Part shown: positions 9,145-17,491 of the stretch, in pieces
How the letters are laid out: each line of letters opens with the position of its first letter
How positions within the stretch are numbered: position 1 is the first letter of the stretch
Assembly: GCA_003695725.1 (NCBI GenBank)
Contig: RFHX01000180.1
Location: 1 to 27,368 of the forward strand
Origin: J061 sp003695725 [NCBI: Candidatus Schekmanbacteria bacterium]
Lineage (GTDB): Bacteria > Schekmanbacteria > GWA2-38-11
DNA: 27,368 nt
Direction of reading: 5' to 3'
Program-made: the position numbers and the translations under genes
Notes under the pieces: generated by a model
Told to the model about the DNA's origin: nothing
Database searches by the model: none
Seen by the model: the letters and a program-made list of their open reading frames with translations, nothing else

Positions 9145-11382
9145 ATGAAAACAAAAAAAGTGGAATCTCCAAGGGAAGCGGCACTGAAGAGGCGCAGGAA
9201 TGTAATAGTAGTAGCTGCGCTCATATTACTGTTTATAATTCTCCTTGTAATCGAGGTTACAACTCAGGACATTTCAGCATCTTCGCCTGTGGGCAATTAT
9301 GTTATATTCTATTCCTTTTACAACATCATCTTTATGCTGCTACTGATTTTGGTCTATCTGATTGTCCGGAATATTGTTAAACTTTATTTTGAAAGAGAGC
9401 GCTTAGAGCCCGGAGCAAAATTTAGAACAAAACTGATAGTTTCTTTTTTCCTTTTGACGAGTATTCCTTCTGTTGTCCTCTTCTTCTATGCCCGCTTTTT
9501 GATTTCACAGACTATGGAATATTGGTTCAGTGTCCCAATTGAGCAGTCCCTTCAAGGTGCCATACGCGTATCAGAGCAGTATTATGACGACATAAAGGGG
9601 AGGGCGGAAAATTTCTCATCGATTATCGGAAAGTCTATTCTTCGCAGAAACCTTCTTGCAGAAAAAAATAAGAAATATCTGAGAAATTACATAAAGAGCA
9701 AGGTTAATGAGTATGATATGGATGTCATATATGTTTATAATTCATCAGGAAAAAAAGTGATGGAAGCCTATTCAAAAGATGTGGATGAAGACAGAGTGAT
9801 CAAGCCTGATGATGACTTGATAAAGAAGATTCTTTCCAAAGAGAAGCTTTCAACCGTCATTCCTGCTGATGAGGGTGAATTGATATATGGATTGGTTTCC
9901 CTTGAAAATAGAAGAAAAAAGAAGATTGGTGTTGTGGCTGTGGGATATTATTTGCCTAGAAGTTTGACGGAAGATATAAAATCTGCAGCTATGGCATTTG
10001 AAGATTATCGACAAAAGGAGATTCTTAAAAAACCAATTGCAAACACCTATGTCGGTATGTTTGCGATAGTAACTATTTTAGTCATTTTTGCGGCGATGTG
10101 GTTTGGATTACAGCTTGCAAAGGAGATAACGATTCCTATCAAACAGCTTGCTGAAGGGACGAGAGAGGTGTCTAACGGCAATCTTGATTTTCACATTGAT
10201 ATAAAGGTAAGCGATAAGAGTGAAGATGAAATTGGAATATTAGTAGATTCTTTCAACAAGATGACAAATGATATAAAGATGAAAGAATTGGCACTTCAGG
10301 AGAAGAATTTAAGCCTCCAAAAGACAAATCGTGAGCTTGACAGGCGGAGAAGCTATATTGAAACAGTCCTTGAAAACATAGGCACAGGAGTCATTTCTCT
10401 CGATATATGGGGAAGAATAACGACTATAAATTCTGCTGCAGAAGAAATGCTGCACATAAAAGCAAGTGATTTTACAGGCAAACTCTTCAAGGACGCCTTT
10501 TCAACTTCAAAATTGGACCCTCTGAAGAAATTATTTCTTGAACTTGAGGAATCAGGAAATAGAAGCATAGAAGATGAAGTTAATCTAAATATAAAGGGCG
10601 AAGTTTTTACCTTTATGATAAATGTAAGCAAACTTTTCGATAGCGAGAATAATGAAATAGGCGTTGTAATGGTACTTGAAAATATGACCGAGCTTATCCG
10701 TGCTCAAAGAGTTGCTGCATGGCGCGAAGTAGCGAGAAGGATTGCCCATGAAATTAAAAACCCTTTGACTCCAATAAAACTATCTGCACAGCGGCTGAAA
10801 AAGAAATATTTTCAGGAAGGAAATGGAGATAAAGAGGTTTTTGTTTCCTGTGTTGATACGATTATTCAGGAAGTTGATGATTTGAAAAAAATGGTCAATG
10901 AATTTTCAAATTTTGCGCGAATGCCTTCCTTCAATCCTGTTGATGTAAACATCAAGGAACTTGCTGAAGAAACAATTTCTCTTTACAAAACAAGTATGAA
11001 AAATGTTAAAATAAACATAAATAATGGAAAAGATATCCCATTATTGAAACTTGACCCTGAGCAGATAAAAAGGGTATTTATCAATTTAATAGACAATGCT
11101 ATTGAATCGATGGACGGAAATGGTGAAATCAATATATCATTTGAGTATATGGCAGATTTACAGACAGTAAAAATTGAAGTATCAGACAATGGAAGAGGAA
11201 TACCTCCAAATGTTAAGGAGAAGCTCTTTTTGCCTTATTTTTCCACAAAAAAGAGCGGTACAGGGCTTGGATTAGCCATTGTCAATTCCATAATATCAGA
11301 ACATCGCGGTTATATTAGAGTGAAAGATAATATACCTCGAGGGACAACTTTTGTAATAGAATTACCTGTTAGAGGAGTTTAA
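9145..11382 (+). CDS. ntrY: NtrY-like membrane sensor histidine kinase
   Basis: Full-length 745-residue sensor kinase. Four hydrophobic segments lie near 19-38, 52-76, 97-119 and 301-322. An extracytoplasmic sensor region of about 180 residues sits between the third and fourth, the classic NtrY layout. Then follow a HAMP domain (about 322-380), a coiled-coil linker, a PAS domain (about 402-512), the HisKA helix with phospho-acceptor His535 in ARRIAHEIKNPLTPIKLS, and HATPase_c with the N box (INLIDNAIESM), DNGRGIP and GTGLGLA. The HEIKNPLTPI form is typical of NtrY/NtrB-type kinases. Ten bases separate it from the regulator-LpxC fusion, its obvious partner. The signal sensed is unknown; NtrY proteins elsewhere have been linked to nitrogen, redox or envelope signals. 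Confidence 0.92.
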   Translation: MKTKKVESPREAALKRRRNVIVVAALILLFIILLVIEVTTQDISASSPVGNYVIFYSFYNIIFMLLLILVYLIVRNIVKLYFERERLEPGAKFRTKLIVSFFLLTSIPSVVLFFYARFLISQTMEYWFSVPIEQSLQGAIRVSEQYYDDIKGRAENFSSIIGKSILRRNLLAEKNKKYLRNYIKSKVNEYDMDVIYVYNSSGKKVMEAYSKDVDEDRVIKPDDDLIKKILSKEKLSTVIPADEGELIYGLVSLENRRKKKIGVVAVGYYLPRSLTEDIKSAAMAFEDYRQKEILKKPIANTYVGMFAIVTILVIFAAMWFGLQLAKEITIPIKQLAEGTREVSNGNLDFHIDIKVSDKSEDEIGILVDSFNKMTNDIKMKELALQEKNLSLQKTNRELDRRRSYIETVLENIGTGVISLDIWGRITTINSAAEEMLHIKASDFTGKLFKDAFSTSKLDPLKKLFLELEESGNRSIEDEVNLNIKGEVFTFMINVSKLFDSENNEIGVVMVLENMTELIRAQRVAAWREVARRIAHEIKNPLTPIKLSAQRLKKKYFQEGNGDKEVFVSCVDTIIQEVDDLKKMVNEFSNFARMPSFNPVDVNIKELAEETISLYKTSMKNVKININNGKDIPLLKLDPEQIKRVFINLIDNAIESMDGNGEINISFEYMADLQTVKIEVSDNGRGIPPNVKEKLFLPYFSTKKSGTGLGLAIVNSIISEHRGYIRVKDNIPRGTTFVIELPVRGV

Positions 11383-11392
11383 AGAGTAAAAA

Positions 11393-13585
11393 ATGCCTAA
11401 AGGACATATATTAGTAGTAGATGATGAAAAAAATATTGGGACTTCCCTTGAAGGGATACTCACTGATGAGGGGTATACCGTATCAAAAGCCCTTGATGGG
11501 CCACAAGCTCTTGAAATGATAAAAGAATTGCCTCCGGATGTGGTCCTTCTCGATATTTGGATGCCCGGTATGGACGGAATAGAAGTGCTAAAAAATATCA
11601 AAGAATTCGAACGGGATCTTGAAGTAATAATTATGTCAGGACACGGGACAATCGAAACGGCTGTGCGGGCATTAAAGCTTGGAGCTTCTGATTTTATAGA
11701 GAAACCCCTTTCTATGGATGTTTTACTTTCAGCAGTCAATCGCGCATTTGAGAGAAGAATATTGAACAAGGAAAAAATTGAACTCAAAAGGGAGCTTGTC
11801 AAAAGATATAAACTTGTCGGTAAAAGTGAGCAGATTGAAAGAGTGCGGCAACTTATAAATGAAGTATCTAACGGCTCTTTCCCTGTGTTGGTGTATGGTG
11901 AAAGAGGCACCGGCAAGGAGTTGGTAGCAAGGATCATACACGATAACGGAGCAAAGAGGGAAAAGCCCTTCGTAAAAATAAATTGTGCCGCTATGAATGA
12001 AGAAATTTTGGAGCAGGAGATATTTGGTATAAACAGAGAAAATGGCAATTCTACCCCCAAAAGGGGAAAACTCGAGCTCGCTGCAGATGGCACAGTATTT
12101 TTTGATGGTATCGATAAACTTTCCAAGAATGTACAAAAGAAGCTTTTGGACCTCATTAAAACCCGAAAGTTTGCGCGTATCAATGGGAAAAAAGTCTTTT
12201 CAATGAAATTTAGAATATTAGCCGCATCCGAAAAAGATATTTCTAAGGCGGTCCAAGAAGATGAATTCCTGCCTGAATTGCAGAAGGAATTTACAACTTC
12301 CATTTATCTGCCTCCTTTACGGGAGAGGACAGAAGATATACCTGACCTTGTCAATTGCTTCATAGAAGACATAAGTGAAGATTATGGCAGAGGATTGAGA
12401 GAGATTGATGATGAAGCAATGGCAGAGTTAATGCTTTATAAATGGCCCAATAATGTCAAGGAATTGAAAAATATCTTGGAGAGATTGGCAATTTCAGTGC
12501 CAACAGGGAAAATAACTGATTCTGATGTGCGTAAAATATTGAGAGGCGGAAGCGATGTGAAATCCTTTGATTATGATGGATATTCTTATAAAGAGGCAAA
12601 GAAGAAATGGGAGAAGGAATATGTGACCAACATTTTGAAGAAAAACAGCTGGGACTTGAAGAAAGCCGCCAAAGAAATGGGAATCAGTAAAAAGACCCTT
12701 GATAAGAAAGTCAAGGCTTTTGGATTGATGAGAAAAAAGAAAAAAACGGCATCACAGGTTGTTTATCAGAAAACCTTGAAAACGAGTGTCGTCCTTTGCG
12801 GTCAAGGGCTTCATTCAGGTTTGAAAACAGGATTGATTTTAGTCCCACAGCCGCCTGATACGGGTATCATCTTCGCGAATGTTTCTACCGGTGAAACCGT
12901 AGAGGCAAATATAGACAATGTAGAATCGACAGAACATGCAACTTCTCTGAAAAAGGGGAAGTCGAATGTTAAAACTATCGAACATATAATGGCAGTGCTT
13001 AATATTTACGGCATCAATAATTTACTTATTAAAATTACAGATGAAGTGCCAATTATGGATGGGTCAGCTGTTGATTTTTGTGAGCTCATTGAGGATGGGG
13101 GAATAATTGAGCAGGAAGGTACCTGCGAGGCGATTGTCATCGACCGTGAAATTGTGTATGGAAAAGTAGGGAAGGGCAGTAAGTATATCAAGATAGAACC
13201 ATATGATGGTTTTGCCGTAAAGTATATTATGGATTATCCTCCCCCTATTGGGAAGCAGGTTGCTGAATTTGTCAGCAATGGCGCTGAAACTTTCAAGAAA
13301 GAGATAGCGCCTGCACGAACATTTGGTTTTTTAAAAGATGTTGAGTACCTTGAGAAGAAAGGATTGATAAGCGGAGGCAGGTTAAACAATGTGGTTCTTC
13401 TCGACAATGAAAAGGTGATAAATACTGAATTGAGATTTAAAGATGAATTTGCAAGGCACAAGATATTGGACATCATAGGTGACTTCTATCTCTTGGGCAG
13501 GCCTATAAGGGGAAAAATCACAGCCAATCTTACCGGCCATTCCGAAAATATTGCTCTTCTGAGAAAAATAAAATCCCTCTACTAA
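11393..13585 (+). CDS. lpxC: NtrX-type response regulator fused to LpxC deacetylase
   Basis: One unbroken 730-codon gene holds two complete proteins. Residues 1-120 form a receiver domain with Asp10/Asp11, phospho-acceptor Asp54 and Lys104. Residues 140-385 are an NtrC-family AAA+ domain that keeps the P-loop (GERGTGKE, 169-176). It lacks the GAFTGA loop, has Gly239 in place of the Walker B Glu, and lacks the arginine finger. Residues 400-445 are a Fis-type HTH (KKAAKEMGISKKTLDKKV). From about 458 to the end is UDP-3-O-acyl-GlcNAc deacetylase, committing UDP-GlcNAc to lipid A. It keeps GLHSG (His474), TIEH (Glu530, His531), IMDGSA, RTFGF, RHKILD (His689, Asp693) and GHSEN (His716). These match the zinc ligands and catalytic residues of LpxC. 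An internal ATG at 12728 could also yield free LpxC. The start follows the kinase stop by 10 bases. Confidence 0.93.
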   Translation: MPKGHILVVDDEKNIGTSLEGILTDEGYTVSKALDGPQALEMIKELPPDVVLLDIWMPGMDGIEVLKNIKEFERDLEVIIMSGHGTIETAVRALKLGASDFIEKPLSMDVLLSAVNRAFERRILNKEKIELKRELVKRYKLVGKSEQIERVRQLINEVSNGSFPVLVYGERGTGKELVARIIHDNGAKREKPFVKINCAAMNEEILEQEIFGINRENGNSTPKRGKLELAADGTVFFDGIDKLSKNVQKKLLDLIKTRKFARINGKKVFSMKFRILAASEKDISKAVQEDEFLPELQKEFTTSIYLPPLRERTEDIPDLVNCFIEDISEDYGRGLREIDDEAMAELMLYKWPNNVKELKNILERLAISVPTGKITDSDVRKILRGGSDVKSFDYDGYSYKEAKKKWEKEYVTNILKKNSWDLKKAAKEMGISKKTLDKKVKAFGLMRKKKKTASQVVYQKTLKTSVVLCGQGLHSGLKTGLILVPQPPDTGIIFANVSTGETVEANIDNVESTEHATSLKKGKSNVKTIEHIMAVLNIYGINNLLIKITDEVPIMDGSAVDFCELIEDGGIIEQEGTCEAIVIDREIVYGKVGKGSKYIKIEPYDGFAVKYIMDYPPPIGKQVAEFVSNGAETFKKEIAPARTFGFLKDVEYLEKKGLISGGRLNNVVLLDNEKVINTELRFKDEFARHKILDIIGDFYLLGRPIRGKITANLTGHSENIALLRKIKSLY

Positions 13586-13795
13586 TTTTTGCTCTTCTTT
13601 TTTTGAGATTTAATGGAACTAACATAATATGACAAAAAAAATTTCTTTTATTGATTCTTTCTGGTAATTATATGAAATCAATACTTGCGAAATTTTTGTC
13701 TTTGATATAGCCAGAGAATGATGACTGATTATCAGAAAATTCTGGAAATCAATTAGACGACGCGCAGTCTTTAACTCTTACTTTTGAGGCAGAAA
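13586..13795. other. 210-base intergenic region before purM
   Basis: This is the longest gene-free stretch. It is A/T rich with no open frame of note. It contains small inverted repeats: CAGAA-AA-TTCTG (13733-13744), nested in a longer CCAGA...TCTGG arm pair (13711-13745), and AGAC...GTCT (13755-13770) just ahead of the purM ribosome site. No clear terminator follows the lpxC fusion, only a T-rich run without a hairpin. I could not settle on a promoter, nor do I recognise a purine riboswitch. Confidence 0.4.
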
Positions 13796-14833
13796 ATGAG
13801 CAAAAAGAGAATTGACTATAAGTCATCTGGTGTTGACATCTCATCGGGGAATCTATTCATTGAAAAGATAAAACCCCTTGCCCGCTCAACTTTTACAGAA
13901 GGTGTAGTTTCTGATCTTGGTGGTTTTGGGGGGTTTTTTCGTATTCCGCAGGGGCTAAAAAAACCCTGTCTTGTTTCTGCTACTGATGGAGTCGGCACTA
14001 AATTGAAAATTGCTTTTGAAGCTGGAAAGCATTCGACAGTGGGAATCGACCTTGTGGCGATGTGCGCAAACGACATCATCGTTTGCGGTGCAACACCGCT
14101 GTTCTTTCTTGATTATTTTGCCACAGGGAAACTCTCTCTTGATGAAGGAATCGAAGTGGTAAAAGGGATTGCAGAAGGATGCAGACAAGCAGAGATGGCG
14201 TTAATTGGCGGCGAAACTGCTGAAATGCCGGGTTTTTACAAGGAAGGAGAATACGATTTGGCTGGCTTTGCCGTAGGTATCGTAGATGAAGCCAATATTC
14301 TCCCTTCAGGCAATATCAAGGAAAATGATGTGATAATAGGGCTTGCCTCGTCGGGATTACACAGCAACGGATTTTCACTTGTAAGAAAGCTTTTCTTTGA
14401 TGAATTGGGTTTATCGGTAAAGGATGAATTTCCAACAGAAAAGGGAAAGACAGTGGGAGATGTCCTTTTAGAACCTACAAAAATTTATGTCAAAACAGTG
14501 AAGCCCCTTTTGAATGCCTATCCTGTTAAAGCGATTGCTCATATAACAGGTGGAGGATTGATAGAGAATATTCCAAGAATATTGCAAAAAAATCTGTCAG
14601 CCGAAATCAATTCCGATTCTTGGGAACTGCCCAATATTTTTCGTTTCATTATGGCGCAGGATATGATTGAAAGAGAAGAACTATACCGTACTTTCAATAT
14701 GGGTATAGGGCTGGTTCTTATCGTCGATGAAAAGGAAAGCGACAACATCTTGACTCACTGCATTTCGTCCGGGCAAAAAGGCTGGAAGATAGGACGCATA
14801 GTGAGAGGGAACCATAAAGTCATAATCAATTAG
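13796..14833 (+). CDS. purM: Phosphoribosylformylglycinamidine cyclo-ligase (AIR synthase)
   Basis: Fifth step of purine synthesis: closes FGAM to AIR using ATP. I use the ATG at 13796 (345 residues) because GAGG lies six bases before it; an upstream TTG at 13784 overlaps that site. Signatures include YKSSGVDISSG, GGFGGFF, SATDGVGTKLKIA (64-69 being DGVGTK), VAMCANDI, GGETAEMPGFY (138-148), SSGLHSNGFSL, LLEPTKIY and HITGGGLIENIPR. The length matches the family. About 55 bases separate it from purN with no terminator, so the two are probably co-transcribed. Confidence 0.96.
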   Translation: MSKKRIDYKSSGVDISSGNLFIEKIKPLARSTFTEGVVSDLGGFGGFFRIPQGLKKPCLVSATDGVGTKLKIAFEAGKHSTVGIDLVAMCANDIIVCGATPLFFLDYFATGKLSLDEGIEVVKGIAEGCRQAEMALIGGETAEMPGFYKEGEYDLAGFAVGIVDEANILPSGNIKENDVIIGLASSGLHSNGFSLVRKLFFDELGLSVKDEFPTEKGKTVGDVLLEPTKIYVKTVKPLLNAYPVKAIAHITGGGLIENIPRILQKNLSAEINSDSWELPNIFRFIMAQDMIEREELYRTFNMGIGLVLIVDEKESDNILTHCISSGQKGWKIGRIVRGNHKVIIN

Positions 14834-14888
14834 TGAAAATATTTTAATTCTTTTAAAACTTTTTCAATTTGATGTGGGAGAGATAAAA

Positions 14889-15506
14889 GTGAAGATGCCA
14901 AAAAAAATCGGAGTTCTCGTTTCGGGAAGGGGAAGCAATCTTCAGGCGTTGATTGACGCAATAAAAGAGAAAAAAATCAATGGTGAAATCGCAATAGTAA
15001 TAAGCAATAAAGCTGATGCTTTTGCATTGAAAAGAGCAGAAAATAACGGAATCAAGACTGCTGTCGTCGATCATAGAAAATATTCTACACGAGAAGATTT
15101 TGAAAAGGACATTATCGAACATCTTGAAAGAGAAAAGGTAGAGCTTGTTTGCCTTGCAGGGTTTATGCGTGTTTTAACTCCCTATTTTGTCTCGAGGTAT
15201 AGAAACCGCATTATAAATATTCATCCTGCGCTTCTTCCTTCTTTCCCTGGTGTAAATGCGCAAAAGCAGGCTATAGATTATGGTGTCAAGATAAGTGGAT
15301 GCACAGTGCATTTTGTTGATGAAGGGACTGATACAGGACCAATTATTTTGCAAAAAGCAGTTGTGGTGAATGATAATGATGATGAGCACTCTCTTGCTGA
15401 AAGAATTTTGAAAGAGGAGCACAAGGCATATGCAGAAGCAGTTTCTCTTTTCTGTGATGACAAGTTGGAGATCGAAGGAAGAAAAGTTATAATCAAAAAA
15501 GAATAG
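14889..15506 (+). CDS. purN: Phosphoribosylglycinamide formyltransferase
   Basis: Third step of purine synthesis: transfers a formyl group from 10-formyl-THF to GAR. Motifs are LVSGRGSNLQAL near the N-terminus, GFMRVLTPYFV, and the catalytic set Asn110 and His112 in NIHPALLPSFPG with Asp148 in DEGTDTGPI. The start is uncertain: the GTG at 14889 has GGGAGAG eight bases upstream and is preferred, the ATG at 14895 is an alternative, and a GTG at 14874 overlaps the ribosome site. It follows purM closely, so both purine genes likely form one unit with the isomerase gene behind them. Confidence 0.95.
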   Translation: MKMPKKIGVLVSGRGSNLQALIDAIKEKKINGEIAIVISNKADAFALKRAENNGIKTAVVDHRKYSTREDFEKDIIEHLEREKVELVCLAGFMRVLTPYFVSRYRNRIINIHPALLPSFPGVNAQKQAIDYGVKISGCTVHFVDEGTDTGPIILQKAVVVNDNDDEHSLAERILKEEHKAYAEAVSLFCDDKLEIEGRKVIIKKE

Positions 15507-15518
15507 AAGGCATTCCCT

Positions 15519-16391
15519 ATGCAAAAAGTTGAATCTCTTTTTCTGATTTATATTTTTGTCTTTTTTTCTTTTTTCACTTTATTTGTCTCAAATGGTGAAA
15601 GCGGTGAGGTTCCTTCCAATGTCATTGCAGATGTGGGTGGAAGAAAAATTACTATTGATGAGATTGACAGCATAATAAAACTTTTACCAGAAGATTTACA
15701 GGTCCGTTATCTAAATAAAAAGTTAAAAAGAGATTTTATAAGAGACTATATTGAAACAGAGCTCCTATATCTTGAAGGTAAAGAGAAGGGAATTGAAAAA
15801 GACAGAGAGTTTTTGCTGCGCAAGAAAAGCATAGAAAGAGCGCTCATTAGGGATATTTATATTAAGAAATATGTGGCGAAAAACCTGTCTGTCTCTGAAA
15901 ATGATGTCGTTGATTACTATAACAAGCATAAAAGTGATTTCAAACACAGTGACTATGCTTTTGCGTCACATATTCTTTTACGATCACAGGAAGAGGCAGA
16001 AAAGGTCAGGAAACTTTTAGATGAAGGGAAAATTTCATTCAAAGATGCAGTAAAGAGGTATTCTATAGATAAAAAAACGATTCAAAAAGATGGAAAGCTT
16101 GGTTTAATCCATGAGAATGAGCCGTTAAAGGGATACAGAGATTCTTTGGAACTTGTCAAGAATATCTTTTCTATGAAACCGAATGAAATAGGAGGCCCCT
16201 TTAAAAGCGGTGAAGGATATCATATAGTCTTTTTAAAAGAGATAAAAAAAGGCAGACCAAAAAGCCTCGATGAAGTGAGAGGAGAAATAGAGATGATTCT
16301 TGATAAAGAGGAGACAGTCAAAAAGATTGAAAATGAAATAGCCCGATTAAAAAAGAAGTATAAAGTGAAGATTTATAAAGAAAATTTTTAG
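15519..16391 (+). CDS. Secreted SurA/PpiC-like parvulin peptidyl-prolyl isomerase
   Basis: A 290-residue protein with a signal peptide or N-terminal anchor: a hydrophobic run of about 20 residues rich in Phe (residues 7-23), followed by SNGESGE. A SurA-type helical chaperone region covers about 32-150, starting at VIADVGGRKITIDEID. A single rotamase domain covers about 150-242, with ASHILLRSQEEA, FKDAVKRYSID, GKLGLI, IGGPFKSGEGYHIVFL. It probably helps fold proteins in the periplasm or at the outer face of the membrane. GAAGG at the end of purN is a plausible ribosome site. There is no lipobox cysteine. One rotamase domain and modest length make it closer to PpiC/PrsA-like foldases than to two-domain SurA. 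Confidence 0.88.
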   Translation: MQKVESLFLIYIFVFFSFFTLFVSNGESGEVPSNVIADVGGRKITIDEIDSIIKLLPEDLQVRYLNKKLKRDFIRDYIETELLYLEGKEKGIEKDREFLLRKKSIERALIRDIYIKKYVAKNLSVSENDVVDYYNKHKSDFKHSDYAFASHILLRSQEEAEKVRKLLDEGKISFKDAVKRYSIDKKTIQKDGKLGLIHENEPLKGYRDSLELVKNIFSMKPNEIGGPFKSGEGYHIVFLKEIKKGRPKSLDEVRGEIEMILDKEETVKKIENEIARLKKKYKVKIYKENF

Positions 16392-16441
16392 AAAAGTGTT
16401 TATGAGATGCATTCGTAAATTTACTTGAAATTGAAAAAGTG

Positions 16442-17482
16442 ATGATGGATGCAAATGACCTTCCTTATCTTCAAGCTGCACATGGAAAGAGGCCTTCACG
16501 GATCCCTATTGTTATTGAAATACAGAGTGTAACTTCTCCATCAAATAAAAAACTTCGTGAGAGATATTCATTTTCAGAGATAATGGAAAGCCCTGAATTG
16601 AGTTCGCAATGTACTGTTAATCCTGTCATAGAAGTAGGATACGATGCCGCAATTCATGTATCGGACCTTCTTGTGCCCTTCCGTAGTATGGGATTTGATA
16701 TTATGTTATCCGAAGATGGAGGACCGCGCGTATCTAATCCTGTGAGAAACGCAGAAGACATTGAGAAAATGCCAATACCTGATCCTGCTGAAGCAATGAA
16801 GGTATGGCTTGAAGCAATGAGATTATCAAAAAAAGAACTTACAGGTAAGGCGCCCCTCATTGGTTGGATAGGAGGGCTGATGAGCACAAGCGCTTTCTTA
16901 ATCGAGGGAAAGGCGCCAACGGGGATGAAGGCTTATTACAATTTCAAGAAAATGATGCATTCAATGCCTGAATTTTTTCATTCCCTAATGGAAAAACTGA
17001 CAGAATTTTATCTCTCTTCCATTTCAGCCCAGGTTGAAGCAGGCGCCGATGTTATGATGTTGCTTGATTTAGGCGCTCCTGCTGTATTGTCTCCAGAGGA
17101 TTATAAATCCTTCTGTTTCCCCTATGTAAAGAAACTTTCCGAGAGAGTAAAAGCAGAAGGAGTCCCTTTGCTCTTTGCCTGTGACGGATGGAGTTTCCTT
17201 TATTCGCCTATTGAAGAATTGAATCCTGATATCTTAGCTGTAAGCTGGACGGTTGATATTGGAGATGTAATAAGCAGATTTGAATACAAGCAGGTTGTAC
17301 AGGGAAATTTAGAGCCTTACTGCCTTTTTGCTGATGAGAAGGAGATTGAGAAGAGAGTAAGAGAGATAGTTGAAAAAGGACTTCGTGCTCCTGCTCATAT
17401 ATTTAGTCTTGGCGGATGGATTGTAAGAGATACGCCCTATGAAAAAGTGCATTTTTTAGTTGATCTTGTCCATAGCCTGTAA
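16442..17482 (+). CDS. Uroporphyrinogen decarboxylase-like protein with altered active site
   Basis: Clearly in the UroD/MtaA superfamily and closest in layout to HemE along its length. Examples are SPELSSQCTVNPV, the VSDLLVP motif with the substrate-binding Asp near 75, NPVRNAEDIEKM, IEGKAPTG, VQGNLEP and LVDLVHSL at the end. Several residues that define HemE are missing. The MRQAGR loop that supplies two arginines reads IEIQSVTS. The tyrosine of the GAPWTLATY region is Phe near 152. The histidine of the LGHG motif is Gly near 325 (SLGGW). The HxC zinc motif of methyltransferases is also absent (FACDG). It therefore may not decarboxylate uroporphyrinogen; a different substrate or cofactor role is possible. 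The start could be GTG 16439, ATG 16442 or ATG 16445; no strong ribosome site decides. It converges on recD2, with 9 bases between the stops. Confidence 0.82.
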   Translation: MMDANDLPYLQAAHGKRPSRIPIVIEIQSVTSPSNKKLRERYSFSEIMESPELSSQCTVNPVIEVGYDAAIHVSDLLVPFRSMGFDIMLSEDGGPRVSNPVRNAEDIEKMPIPDPAEAMKVWLEAMRLSKKELTGKAPLIGWIGGLMSTSAFLIEGKAPTGMKAYYNFKKMMHSMPEFFHSLMEKLTEFYLSSISAQVEAGADVMMLLDLGAPAVLSPEDYKSFCFPYVKKLSERVKAEGVPLLFACDGWSFLYSPIEELNPDILAVSWTVDIGDVISRFEYKQVVQGNLEPYCLFADEKEIEKRVREIVEKGLRAPAHIFSLGGWIVRDTPYEKVHFLVDLVHSL

Positions 17483-17491
17483 TTTTATATT

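Noticed and set aside
11362-12303. A 313-codon open frame on the minus strand, antisense to the regulator part of the fusion
   Set aside because: It is rich in Ser and Phe and has no recognisable motif. The plus strand encodes clear receiver and AAA+ domains over the same bases, so it is a shadow frame.
12728-12775. The NtrX-LpxC junction as an assembly or frameshift artefact
   Set aside because: Both domains are complete, in the same frame, with no stop, repeat or low-complexity join between them. Read-level confirmation would still be useful, but nothing in the sequence suggests an error.
16442-17482. Calling this gene hemE
   Set aside because: The arginine loop, tyrosine and histidine expected in functional uroporphyrinogen decarboxylase are absent, so only superfamily membership is supported.
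17483-17491. A bidirectional terminator between the convergent UroD-like and recD2 genes
   Set aside because: Only 9 A/T-rich bases separate the stop codons and no stable hairpin spans them.
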